DNA of 31,029 nt, taken from contig JBLFWJ010000016.1 of the NCBI GenBank assembly GCA_047611425.1, positions 1-31,029 of the forward strand, in the 5' to 3' direction. Within the stretch, counting starts at the first letter, position 1; every line of letters starts with the position of its first letter. Under the pieces are notes generated by a model. The model was given only the letters and a program-made list of their open reading frames with translations, was not told the DNA's origin and searched no databases. Shown in pieces: positions 1 through 8,413 of this stretch. The position numbers were made by a program, and so were the translations under genes. This stretch comes from JBLFWJ01 sp047611425. Lineage in GTDB: Bacteria > Bacteroidota > Bacteroidia > UBA10329.

Positions 1-905
1 ACTCCAAGCCTTTTCAAACGGCTGGTGGTCTCGTATCGTGCCATCTCAACTCTTCCTCCTTTGCATTGCGTTATGTTGAAAACGACAATTCCGTCATTTA
101 TTATATCGGCAATGGCTTGGTTGAATTCAGCGTTGCTCGGAACGTTACCAGCACCAAATGTTTCAATAATCAACCCCTTAATTTTTCCTGAGTCAGCCAT
201 TGATTTCAGCAAATCTGGATTGAAACCTGGAAACAAACGCACAACAGCGACCTGCTCATCAAATCCATAATTGACCTGGAATGGACTTTCGATCCAAGGT
301 TGCTGAATTGCAGAATAATCAAACCGAATGCTAACGCCCGCCATGGCCAAAGGCGGATAATTCACTGATAGAAATGCTTCAAAGTTTTCGGAATTGAATT
401 TATGCGCTCGGTTACCTCTATATAGGGAGTACTCAAAATAAATGCACACTTCTGGTACCGTAGCCTGACCATTCGTGTAATGACCAGCAATCTCAATTGC
501 GGTTATCAGATTCTCTCGGGCATCGGATCTTGGAACTCCAACGGGTAATTGTGATCCGGTAAGAATGATTGGTTTTGTCAACCCATCAAACATGAAGCTG
601 AGAGCGCTGGCAGTGTACGCCATCGTATCGGACCCATGCAGAATCACGAACCCATCAAATTCATCGTAGTCCTTTTCAATTCTTTTTGCCAATCGCTCCC
701 AGTGCTGAGGTGTGATATTAGATGAATCGATAGGATCGTCCAACGTATCAACTTCTATATGGCATTTAAGCTGGGCCATTTCAGGAATGGCACTTATCAA
801 TCCATCAACATTGAATGGCTTGAGCGCGCCACTTTCCTCGTCTCTAATCATACCGATTGTGCCACCGGTATATAATAGGAGTATGCGTGGTTGCTCTTCG
901 CTCAT
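1..905 (-). CDS. ansA: Type I L-asparaginase, 3' end cut by the window edge
   Basis: Hydrolyses L-asparagine to aspartate and ammonia. About 301 codons are visible and the C-terminus lies beyond base 1. The ATG at 905 begins MSEEQPRILLLYTGGTIGM. TGGTIG (residues 13-18) carries the nucleophilic threonine T16, and HGSDTMAYTASALSFM (from residue 90) carries the second conserved Thr/Asp pair (D93, T94). There is no signal peptide, so this is the cytoplasmic type I form rather than the periplasmic type II form. TGSQLPVGVPRSDARENL matches the family's SD..NL region. It starts 15 bases after the tatD stop, so the two genes are probably co-transcribed. The family call is firm; whether it prefers Asn strictly cannot be told. 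Confidence 0.93.
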   Translation of the reverse strand, partial: MSEEQPRILLLYTGGTIGMIRDEESGALKPFNVDGLISAIPEMAQLKCHIEVDTLDDPIDSSNITPQHWERLAKRIEKDYDEFDGFVILHGSDTMAYTASALSFMFDGLTKPIILTGSQLPVGVPRSDARENLITAIEIAGHYTNGQATVPEVCIYFEYSLYRGNRAHKFNSENFEAFLSVNYPPLAMAGVSIRFDYSAIQQPWIESPFQVNYGFDEQVAVVRLFPGFNPDLLKSMADSGKIKGLIIETFGAGNVPSNAEFNQAIADIINDGIVVFNITQCKGGRVEMARYETTSRLKRLG

Positions 906-920
906 CTTTATAGTTGCTAG

Positions 921-1724
921 TTACGCGTTTAGAGTCGCTTGTTGAGCGTTAGTCAATTCTAGCTTAAAAAGCTTAATGGCATTTTTTGTGGTGATGTCTG
1001 CGATTTCCTCAACAGGCAATCCCTTTACCTCGGCAAGTTTTTCGGCTACAAACTTTACGTAGGAGCTTTCGTTGCGCTTACCTCTAAACGGTTTTGGTGC
1101 TAAATAAGGCGAGTCTGTTTCTAGCACTAACCTGTCCATTGGGAGTTCGGCAACTGTTTCGGCCACACCAGAATTCTTAAAAGTGACTACTCCACCAATT
1201 CCTAAATAAAATCCTAAATCAAGAAGTGCATTTGCTTGATCCAAATTTCCGGTAAAGCAATGTAGAACCCCTGTAAGGTTTCCATCCTGAACTTTAGTGA
1301 TTGATGCGATGACCTCATCGTAAGCAGTTCGACAATGGACAGCTACAGGAAGCTTCAGTTCTTTGGCCCATTCCATTTGCTGCTCAAAGGCAATAATCTG
1401 AAATGGAAGCGATTCCTTATCCCAATGCAAATCCAATCCAATCTCGCCAACAGCGATATACCCGCCTTGCTCCAACTCTGATTTGACTATTGATAATTGA
1501 TTTTCATAATCCGCAGTCACATGACATGGATGAATACCCATCATCGGCTTTACCATATCCGGGAACCGTTTACACACTGCCTTCATCCTCGGTGTGGACT
1601 CGGCATCAATATCCGGCAAGAGCATCAATCCTACTCCGGCTTCTTTAGCTCGCTGCATGACCTCATCTAGGTCATCATCAAAATGCTTGGTGAATAAGTG
1701 CGTATGTGTGTCGATAAGCAACAT
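921..1724 (-). CDS. tatD: TatD-family metal-dependent hydrolase/deoxyribonuclease
   Basis: A TIM-barrel hydrolase of the TatD family (3'-5' DNase activity in E. coli TatD), 267 aa, the usual length. Metal-site residues are all visible: H7 and H9 in DTHTHL, E94 in GEIGLD, H130 in VHCR, H155 in LHCFTG and D204 in ETDSPYLAP. The frame is open five codons further upstream, but homologues begin at MLLIDTHTH, so ATG 1724 is chosen. TATTTTCG, one mismatch from the Bacteroidota -7 consensus, lies exactly four bases before this ATG, so the transcript could be leaderless. ansA follows 15 bases downstream on the same strand. The biological substrate is not evident from the sequence. Confidence 0.95.
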   Translation of the reverse strand: MLLIDTHTHLFTKHFDDDLDEVMQRAKEAGVGLMLLPDIDAESTPRMKAVCKRFPDMVKPMMGIHPCHVTADYENQLSIVKSELEQGGYIAVGEIGLDLHWDKESLPFQIIAFEQQMEWAKELKLPVAVHCRTAYDEVIASITKVQDGNLTGVLHCFTGNLDQANALLDLGFYLGIGGVVTFKNSGVAETVAELPMDRLVLETDSPYLAPKPFRGKRNESSYVKFVAEKLAEVKGLPVEEIADITTKNAIKLFKLELTNAQQATLNA

Positions 1725-1728
1725 GGCG

Positions 1729-1736
1729 CGAAAATA
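1729..1736 (-). promoter_or_regulatory. Possible -7 promoter element of tatD, four bases before the start codon
   Basis: TATTTTCG on the minus strand matches TAnnTTTG in seven of eight positions and is followed by CGCC and the tatD ATG. The same eleven bases TTCGCGCCATG occur at the rbfA start. No -33 TTG is found at the usual distance, so this is suggestive only. Confidence 0.3.
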
Positions 1737-1836
1737 CAATTGCGACTCGCTTGAGGTTCATTCAAAATTTACGCAATAAGTGGTTTCGCAATCCATCGCA
1801 CAATACAGTGTTCATCAAAGCAGTATTATTGTAGAT

Positions 1837-2724
1837 ATGGATATGATCCGAACTCCAGATCATCATTTTGATGGTCTTCCAGCTTTTCCTTACCCACCAA
1901 ACTATGTTCATGTAAACGGTGCTAGAATGCACTATTTGGATGAGGGCAAGAAAGATGGAGAGGTGATTCTTTGTCTTCACGGTGAGCCCACTTGGTGTTA
2001 CTTGTATCGAAAGTTCATGCCTATTCTGAGAAAAAATCATCGAGTAATCGCGCCAGATTTTTTTGGATTTGGCAAGTCTGATAAGTATCTCGATAAGAAA
2101 TCATATTCATACCGGCTTCATTATAAAACGCTCATCCATTTTATTGAAGAACTCGGCCTGAAGGACATAACATTGGTAGTTCAGGATTGGGGTGGACTGA
2201 TTGGTTTAGGCGTTGTAGGCAAGCATCCTGAGTTATTTAAACGCTTGGTAATCTTGAATACTTCGCTTCCAACTGGCAATCGTTCCATGCCTTTGCCGTT
2301 CAAACTTTGGCAATTGTTTTCGCAATATTGGCCAACCCTTCCAGTAGGTAGAATCCTACAATGGGGAACTCATAAAAAAATGGATAAAGAAGTGGTGGCC
2401 GCTTACAAAGCTCCTTTTCCAAAAGAGCGATACAAGGCTGGAGCTCGTATGTTTCCGAAGCTTGTTCCGAGCTCATCAAAATCTGGCGGGGTACATGAAA
2501 TGAAACGAGCGCGAGAAGTACTTTCGAAATGGGATAAGCCGGCTTTTGTAATGTTCAGCGATAGAGACCCAATAATGAAGGGCGGAGACAAGTTTTTCAG
2601 AAAGCTGATTCCAACGGCAAAAGATCAACCGGAGGTTACCATCCGAAGGGCTGGTCATTTTTTACAAGAAGATAAAGGAGAAGATATCGCTCAGCACATT
2701 GCTGACTTTATGGAGCGAACCTGA
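1837..2724 (+). CDS. Haloalkane dehalogenase-like alpha/beta hydrolase (DhlA/HLD-I type)
   Basis: Predicted to cleave carbon-halogen bonds hydrolytically. The protein is 295 aa from ATG 1837. The frame is open to 1780, but family members begin near IRTPDHHFDGLP, so the inner start is preferred (1843 is also possible). Numbered from 1837: HGEPTW (residues 49-54) forms the oxyanion region; the nucleophile is D117 in VVQDWGG with halide-binding W118; a second candidate halide Trp is W158 in FKLW; the acid is probably D244 in SDRDPIM; the base is H274 in AGHFLQED. All catalytic positions of subfamily I appear present. APDFFGFGKSDK is also typical. It is divergent from tatD and ends six bases from the convergent mfd stop. 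Other alpha/beta hydrolases such as epoxide hydrolase are possible, but the paired Trp residues favour dehalogenase. Confidence 0.85.
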   Translation: MDMIRTPDHHFDGLPAFPYPPNYVHVNGARMHYLDEGKKDGEVILCLHGEPTWCYLYRKFMPILRKNHRVIAPDFFGFGKSDKYLDKKSYSYRLHYKTLIHFIEELGLKDITLVVQDWGGLIGLGVVGKHPELFKRLVILNTSLPTGNRSMPLPFKLWQLFSQYWPTLPVGRILQWGTHKKMDKEVVAAYKAPFPKERYKAGARMFPKLVPSSSKSGGVHEMKRAREVLSKWDKPAFVMFSDRDPIMKGGDKFFRKLIPTAKDQPEVTIRRAGHFLQEDKGEDIAQHIADFMERT

Positions 2725-2730
2725 TTCGTT

Positions 2731-5700
2731 TTACTTTACGGTTTCAATTGCTGGAACCATAGCTTCGACTAAATCCTTTGCTCGTTTCACAGAATTTACT
2801 TGCCCGAAAGAAAGACTGAGTTTACCATTCTTCTCTTTGAGCTGAATTCGATTTGGGTTGGCTTGGACATACCGGATCACATGCCCGAAAATTGGGGATT
2901 GATAAAACGGTGAAGCTTGGTCAGCAACGAAACTGCCGCTCATAATTCCATTCTTAAGTCTCATTCTGGCAAAGCCGAGTTTTCCAGCGGCCCAACGCAA
3001 TCGCACAGCATCAAACATTCTAAGTGCCGGTTCCGGTGCTTTACCAAACCTATCTTCCATTCCCGCTAGGAATTTCTGAAGTTCTTCTTCCTTCTTAATG
3101 TCGTCTAACTCACGATACAATTTGAGACGCTCAGTAATGTTGTTGACGTAATCATCCGGAAGGAGAATCTCTAAATCCGTATCAAGTTGACAATCGGTTA
3201 GAATGAGGTCTTTTTCCTCATCCTTATATAACTCTTGAAATTCGCCTTGCTTCAATTCTTGCATGGCCTCATCCAAAATCTTGTGGTACATATCGAATCC
3301 GATGTCCGAGATGAATCCACTTTGCTCTGCACCTAACAGGTTTCCAGCGCCACGGATATCCAAGTCTCGCATTGCGATATTGAATCCTGAACCAAGGTCA
3401 GAAAATTCTGAAAGTGCAGTCAATCGCTTCTTGGCTTCGGAAGTAAGCATATGCGTTGGAGGAGCCAATAGGTAGCAAAATGCCTTTCGATCTGAACGCC
3501 CAACTCTACCACGTAATTGATGCAGATCACTCAAGCCGAAATTGTTGGCGTTGTTGATAATCATCGTGTTTGCATTCGGAATATCCAATCCAGATTCAAT
3601 AATCGTTGTGGCAACCAACACATCATATTCACCTTCAATAAAACGGAGCATTGTGTCTTCCAACTTAACGGCATCCATCTGGCCATGGCCGATGCAAACG
3701 CGAACATCTGGGCAAAGTCGCTTGATCATTCCAGCCACTTCTTGAATATTCTCAACTCGATTATTGACAAAGAAAACCTGACCACCACGAGACTTTTCAT
3801 ACTTAACGGCATCACGTATTAGCTCTTCACTAAATGTGTGAAGCTCCGTAAGTACAGGTACCCGATTTGGTGGTGGAGTAGAAATCGTACTGAGGTCGCG
3901 CGCTCCCATTAATGAGAACTGAAGCGTTCTCGGAATTGGCGTTGCAGTCAAAGTGAGCGTATCGACATTGACCTTAATATTTCGAAGCTTCTCCTTTACA
4001 GCTACACCGAACTTCTGTTCCTCATCAAGGATCAACAAACCAAGATCTTTGAACTGAACATCCTTTCCTACGATACGGTGGGTACCAATGAGAATGTCAA
4101 CTTTTCCCGCTTCAAGGTCTTTCAAAATCGCGGTTTGATCTTTCTTGGTACGAAGTCGATTGATGTATTCAACTCTGCAAGGCAAATCCTTCAGTCTATT
4201 CTTAAATGTGTGATAATGCTGAAGCGCTAGAATTGTGGTTGGTACCAAAACTGCTACCTGCTTACTGTCACAAACTGACTTGAAAGCAGCTCGAATCGCG
4301 ACCTCCGTTTTTCCAAAACCAACATCCCCACAGACCAATCGATCCATCGGAAATTCCTTTTCCATGTCTTCCTTCACAGCCAAGGTGGCTTTCTCCTGAT
4401 CGGGCGTATCAACATATATAAAGGAAGCCTCCAACTCGGTTTGCATGTAGTTGTCTGGAGCAAATGCAAATCCTTTGGCCGATTTCCGCTTAGCGTACAG
4501 CTTTATCAGATCCTTGGCAATATCCTTAACCCGACTCTTGGTCTTATTCTTAAGTGTTTTCCAAGCGGGCGAGCCAATCTTATTAATCTTCGGGGGTGTC
4601 CCCTCCTTTCCAGAATATTTACTGATGCGATGCAAACTGTGGATACTCACATACAGGATGTCGTTGTCTCGATAAATCAACCGGATCGCCTCCTGCTCCT
4701 TGCCATTGACATCCATTTTCTCCAATCCCGAATAACGACCGACTCCGTGATCAATGTGTGTTACGAAATCACCAGGGTTTAGACCTGAAAGTTCTTTGAG
4801 GGTGAACGCTTCTTTACCACGTTTGTACCCACTTCGGACTTTAAACCGATGAAACCTTTCGAAGATCTGATGATCCGTGAAAACCAGTGTTTTCGATTCC
4901 TTGTCAATAAATCCAGCATGAAGTGAACCAACCATAGAGGTGAAAAGTGGCCGTTCCACCCTGGTCCCTTTCGGCAAAGGCATGTCCTCAAAAATGGTGT
5001 TGAGTCTTTCAACCTGACCAGGGTTCTCAGCTATGATGGCAGATTCAAAACCAGCCTCTTTATGCTTTATTAATGCGGCCTGAAGCAATTCAAACTCCTT
5101 GTTGAAAGCTGGCTGTGGGTTTACTTGAAAATCAACTTTCTCCGAATTCTTGAGGAAATTCTTTAAGCCGAATTCTATGATTGAAAGCTCATCAATTTCA
5201 CTGTGGAAAAGGGCTCCGTTGGTGTAAAGTAATTCAGGCTTGCGCTGAACTGAATCGGGAGATAATTTGGCAAATGCTTCTTGCGCTTCTGAAAATTCAT
5301 TGTCTAACTCAGCAATGATGTGCTCCAAATCATTTACCCAAAGCACAGTTGATGAAGGCAAATACTCGAGCAATGGAACCAATTCAGAAACCAACTCTTC
5401 ATTATGAAGATTTGGAACGATGGTGGCCGTCTTCGTCTTTCGAACCGAAAGCTGCTCGGCAGGATCGAAGAGTCGAATCGAATCAACTTCATCCCCAAAC
5501 AATTCAATCCTATAAGGAAGGTCGTGAGAAAATGAATATATATCAACGATACCACCTCTTACTGCAAATTGACCGGGTTCGTACACCTGATCAACCCGCT
5601 CAAAATGATACTCGAATAAAACTTCAACTAGTGTTTCCAGTGCCAAAGTCTCGCCTGTAGAAATGGAAAGTGTGTTCTTTCCAAGCTGCCTTCTGGAAAC

Positions 5701-6096
5701 AACTTGCTCGGCTAACGCCTTCGGATATGTGACAATTACATTGCCGCTGGTTGAAGAACGCACGCGACTCAAAAGCTCTGCCCGCTGAATTACGTTACTG
5801 TTATCAACTTCTTCCAACTCGTAGGGTCTACGATAGGACATCGGGAAAAGCATCGCTTTCCGTTTTCCAAGTAGAGGCTCTAAATCCGAGAGGAAATAGG
5901 CTGCTTCTTCAGCGTCATTTAAGATTATAAGATGGTCCGATCGATGCTGATCCAGTACTTTGGATAAAAGCATAGATAAGGCAGAACCAGAAACGTTACC
6001 CCACCGAAGTTTAGCATTATCTGAGTTTAGCGCATCGACTGTTTGTCCGACACCGGATGCGCTGCCAATCCTATCTCTTAACTCAAGAAGATCCAA
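2731..6096 (-). CDS. mfd: Transcription-repair coupling factor Mfd
   Basis: ATP-dependent translocase that removes stalled RNA polymerase at DNA lesions and recruits UvrA. It has 1121 aa (E. coli has 1148). An N-terminal UvrB-like region covers about 1-330. The RNA polymerase-interacting domain is near 438-505 (GDFVTHIDHGVGRYSGL). The helicase core has Walker A GDVGFGKT (590-597), DEEQ (691-694), TATPIPRT (718-725), TTIIESGLDIP (830-840) and LRGRVGRSDR (861-870). A TRCF C-terminal domain spans about 965-1065. The start codon is TTG: the in-frame fbp stop TAA lies just two codons upstream, so no earlier start is possible, and the next Met is about 40 residues in, inside conserved sequence. It is co-transcribed with fbp. 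Confidence 0.97.
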   Translation of the reverse strand: MDLLELRDRIGSASGVGQTVDALNSDNAKLRWGNVSGSALSMLLSKVLDQHRSDHLIILNDAEEAAYFLSDLEPLLGKRKAMLFPMSYRRPYELEEVDNSNVIQRAELLSRVRSSTSGNVIVTYPKALAEQVVSRRQLGKNTLSISTGETLALETLVEVLFEYHFERVDQVYEPGQFAVRGGIVDIYSFSHDLPYRIELFGDEVDSIRLFDPAEQLSVRKTKTATIVPNLHNEELVSELVPLLEYLPSSTVLWVNDLEHIIAELDNEFSEAQEAFAKLSPDSVQRKPELLYTNGALFHSEIDELSIIEFGLKNFLKNSEKVDFQVNPQPAFNKEFELLQAALIKHKEAGFESAIIAENPGQVERLNTIFEDMPLPKGTRVERPLFTSMVGSLHAGFIDKESKTLVFTDHQIFERFHRFKVRSGYKRGKEAFTLKELSGLNPGDFVTHIDHGVGRYSGLEKMDVNGKEQEAIRLIYRDNDILYVSIHSLHRISKYSGKEGTPPKINKIGSPAWKTLKNKTKSRVKDIAKDLIKLYAKRKSAKGFAFAPDNYMQTELEASFIYVDTPDQEKATLAVKEDMEKEFPMDRLVCGDVGFGKTEVAIRAAFKSVCDSKQVAVLVPTTILALQHYHTFKNRLKDLPCRVEYINRLRTKKDQTAILKDLEAGKVDILIGTHRIVGKDVQFKDLGLLILDEEQKFGVAVKEKLRNIKVNVDTLTLTATPIPRTLQFSLMGARDLSTISTPPPNRVPVLTELHTFSEELIRDAVKYEKSRGGQVFFVNNRVENIQEVAGMIKRLCPDVRVCIGHGQMDAVKLEDTMLRFIEGEYDVLVATTIIESGLDIPNANTMIINNANNFGLSDLHQLRGRVGRSDRKAFCYLLAPPTHMLTSEAKKRLTALSEFSDLGSGFNIAMRDLDIRGAGNLLGAEQSGFISDIGFDMYHKILDEAMQELKQGEFQELYKDEEKDLILTDCQLDTDLEILLPDDYVNNITERLKLYRELDDIKKEEELQKFLAGMEDRFGKAPEPALRMFDAVRLRWAAGKLGFARMRLKNGIMSGSFVADQASPFYQSPIFGHVIRYVQANPNRIQLKEKNGKLSLSFGQVNSVKRAKDLVEAMVPAIETVK

Positions 6097-6099
6097 TTT

Positions 6100-7137
6100 T
6101 TATACTGCTGCGGGCTCCATCTCAGGAGAATATTCTTTCATGAATTCCATGGCTTTTTCTACCATATTCTTGGATCCACAAAAGAACGGCACCCGTTGGT
6201 GAAGACTTGTAGCTGGCATTTTCATCGTTCTTTGGAAGCCATCGGTAGACATTCCACCAGCTTGTTCAATTAGGAAAGCCAGTGGATTGCATTCGTAAAG
6301 CAACCTTAGTTTTCCGTTTGGAGAAGATGTAGTAGTCGGATAAATAAAAATTCCTCCTTTGATCATATTTCTATGAAAATCGGCTACGGCCGATCCAATA
6401 TATCTTGAGGTGTAAGGGCGGCTTGTCGTTTCATCCTCTACTTGGCAATACTTCAAAAACCGCTTCACACCTTCGGGGAAGTGTACATAATTCCCTTCGT
6501 TGATACTGTAGATGGTTCCTTCTTCCGGAATCTTCATATCAGGATGAGAAAGACAAAAAGCACCAATGGAAGGATCAAGCGTAAAACCATTTACGCCATT
6601 TCCTGTGGTAAGAACCAGCATGGTGCTTGAACCGTAAATCACATAACCGGCAGCCAGTTGCTTCACTCCTCCTTGAAGAAAATCTTCTTCTGTAGCTACC
6701 CCCTCTTCTGATACTCGCGTGTAGATTGAGAATATCGTACCGATAGAAACGTTTACGTCAATATTTGAAGATCCGTCAAGGGGGTCCATGGCAATCAGAT
6801 ACTTACCTTCCTTTGAATATCCACTATTGAATTCGATTACACCTTCGTTTTCTTCGGATGCAACACCGCAAACTTCGCCACGATCTTTAAGAGCCTTGAT
6901 GAATTGATCGTTGGCAAAGACATCCAACTTCTTTACGCTCTCACCTTGCACATTGGTGCTTCCATGATCGCCTAGAATATCCATCAAACCCGCCTTGTTT
7001 ACCTCTCGGTTCACAATTCTAGCTGCCAATCCAATTGCACTAAGCAACCTAGACATTTCGCCTTTTGCAGTTGGAAAATCGTTCTGCCTTTCGATTATAA
7101 ACTCCCCTAGAGAAGTAACTTTTCCTGCATCAATCAT
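6100..7137 (-). CDS. fbp: Class I fructose-1,6-bisphosphatase
   Basis: Gluconeogenic enzyme that hydrolyses fructose-1,6-bisphosphate to fructose-6-phosphate. It has 345 aa from ATG 7137; a TTG two codons upstream is less likely. The metal-binding signature DPLDGSSNIDVNVSIGT is intact, as are ASEENE (upstream acidic site), SRYIGSAVADFHRN and GKLRLLYECNPLAF with the sugar-phosphate contacts. A rho-independent terminator of the preceding gene separates it from the collar-like protein, so it must have its own promoter; no clear consensus promoter was found in the 60 bases before the start. mfd begins three bases after its stop, in the same frame. Confidence 0.96.
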   Translation of the reverse strand: MIDAGKVTSLGEFIIERQNDFPTAKGEMSRLLSAIGLAARIVNREVNKAGLMDILGDHGSTNVQGESVKKLDVFANDQFIKALKDRGEVCGVASEENEGVIEFNSGYSKEGKYLIAMDPLDGSSNIDVNVSIGTIFSIYTRVSEEGVATEEDFLQGGVKQLAAGYVIYGSSTMLVLTTGNGVNGFTLDPSIGAFCLSHPDMKIPEEGTIYSINEGNYVHFPEGVKRFLKYCQVEDETTSRPYTSRYIGSAVADFHRNMIKGGIFIYPTTTSSPNGKLRLLYECNPLAFLIEQAGGMSTDGFQRTMKMPATSLHQRVPFFCGSKNMVEKAMEFMKEYSPEMEPAAV

Positions 7138-7158
7138 ATTCAATTTATCTAGTCGGTT

Positions 7159-7195
7159 TAAAAAGAAAAGACCTGCAAGTAAACTAGCAGGTCTT
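7159..7195 (-). terminator. Rho-independent terminator after the collar-like secreted protein
   Basis: On the minus strand, AAGACCTGC (7195-7187) and GCAGGTCTT (7176-7168) form a perfect nine-base stem with a ten-base loop, followed by a T-rich run (TTTTCTTTTTAAA). It lies 21 bases after the stop of the gene ending at 7216 and before fbp. Confidence 0.9.
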
Positions 7196-7215
7196 CGAAT
7201 TTCATTTTGGGCTTG

Positions 7216-7827
7216 TTACAGTTTCTGAATGAAAGCTACCTTATAAAAGCGCTTATCAGGAGAAACAATCGTATTAACTACGCTCACACCTTGGGTTGTC
7301 AAACCAGGATTCTCTCCTGCGTTTGCAACGGAAACAACAAACTTGTCCGTTAGGTCAGGTGTTCCATTTGAGCCATCACATAGGTTCCAGCCAACTGGTA
7401 TTGAAGCATTTGTTCCAGACCACATGATGATGCCACCTTGAGGCATGCTGTTGTTTACTCCTCCTGCAATGCTCATCTCAACCCACTCGCCAAAAGGAAC
7501 GGTTGCCGGCTGCGGAGAATCGTGCCGATAATACCAGAACTTGCCCTCATCCGTTTCGTAAATCATCAACCCATCAGGAAGCGTGTCGTTGTAGTACGTT
7601 TCCATTAAATCTCGCTGAATTTGATTTAGTCTAGGAACCAAAATTCCTTTCGGTAAAACTCCTAACGTAGGGCTTCCAACCGTGTTCACATCTAAAACCG
7701 CGGATGGTTCGGGAGTAACGGTACCGATACCCACGTTATTTGTGATATTCTGAGCTGATACCGCTTGAAAACTACAAATGATAATGGCGGCTAAGGCTAT
7801 TAATTTCGATACCGGATTTGATAGCAT
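7216..7827 (-). CDS. Secreted protein with phage tail-collar-like C-terminal segment
   Basis: A 203-aa protein with a signal peptide (residues 1 to about 25, cleavage near AVSA-Q). After it comes NVGIGTVTPEPSAVLDV, a segment common in Bacteroidota cell-surface proteins that carry adhesin or tail-fibre domains. The stretch around residues 130-170 (GGIIMWSGTN, IPVGWNLCDGSNGTPDLTDK) matches the tail-collar pattern G-x-I-x-x-W, P-x-G-W-x-x-C-D-G, T-P-D-L seen in phage short tail fibres. No T9SS sorting domain is visible at the C-terminus. It is a single-gene unit with its own terminator, divergent from the acetyltransferase gene. Function is unknown; a role in surface attachment would be inference. 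Confidence 0.7.
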   Translation of the reverse strand: MLSNPVSKLIALAAIIICSFQAVSAQNITNNVGIGTVTPEPSAVLDVNTVGSPTLGVLPKGILVPRLNQIQRDLMETYYNDTLPDGLMIYETDEGKFWYYRHDSPQPATVPFGEWVEMSIAGGVNNSMPQGGIIMWSGTNASIPVGWNLCDGSNGTPDLTDKFVVSVANAGENPGLTTQGVSVVNTIVSPDKRFYKVAFIQKL

Positions 7828-7936
7828 AGTGTGGTTTCTTCTGTAACTAGTCTAATTCTAAGAAGCGTTAAAGATATATCGATTTTTGAATTCGAAGGAT
7901 GGCTAAACAGGATTTCATTTTGAGTTAATTTGTGGG

Positions 7937-8413
7937 ATGCCAAATGAGGTGACAATAAGGAAAGCGATTGAAGCAGATTGTGAAGCAATCATTGACTTAA
8001 TCAAGGTTTTGGCAAGTTTTGAAAACGCATTGGATCAAGTGAATCTAACCGCAAAAATGCTACTTGAAGATGGCTTTGGAAATGACCCTTCATACAGCTG
8101 TCTTGTAGCTGAGGGTAATAGCAAAGTGGTAGGAATGGCTTTGTTCTATCCTCGCTATAGCACTTGGAAAGGTCGGTACCTATACTTAGAAGACTTGGTT
8201 GTGGATAAGGATCATCGAGGAACTGGAATCGGTTCGGCACTGTTAAATGGTGTAATTACAGAAGCCAGAAAAAGAAATTCGGCCAGATTGGAATGGCAGG
8301 TGCTTGACTGGAATGCTTCTGCAATTGAATTCTACAAGAAATATGAGGCGACTTTGGATGACGAATGGATAAACGTGCGGCTGACCAGAGAACAATTGGC
8401 GGAACGAACATGA
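7937..8413 (+). CDS. GNAT acetyltransferase resembling spermidine/spermine (SSAT/thialysine) N-acetyltransferases
   Basis: Transfers acetyl from acetyl-CoA to an amine. The 158-aa sequence follows the SSAT family along its whole length: IRKAIEADCEAIIDLIK, the Q-V-x-L-T segment, LLEDGFGNDPSYSCLVAE, YLYLEDLVV and the acetyl-CoA loop RGTGIG (94-99), then W125-N126 and FYKK with the probable general acid Y133. Likely substrates are polyamines or thialysine-like amines (family knowledge, not shown here). Its stop overlaps the aspartokinase start as ATGA, so the two are translationally coupled, which links the enzyme to lysine/aspartate-family metabolism. TTAATTTG, one mismatch from the -7 consensus, ends four bases before the ATG. 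Confidence 0.88.
   Translation: MPNEVTIRKAIEADCEAIIDLIKVLASFENALDQVNLTAKMLLEDGFGNDPSYSCLVAEGNSKVVGMALFYPRYSTWKGRYLYLEDLVVDKDHRGTGIGSALLNGVITEARKRNSARLEWQVLDWNASAIEFYKKYEATLDDEWINVRLTREQLAERT

Noticed and set aside
3263..5660. Several open frames antisense to mfd (for example 4441-4782 and 5349-5660)
   Set aside because: They follow the codon structure of mfd in reverse, have no recognisable domain or start context, and mfd itself is full length and conserved throughout.
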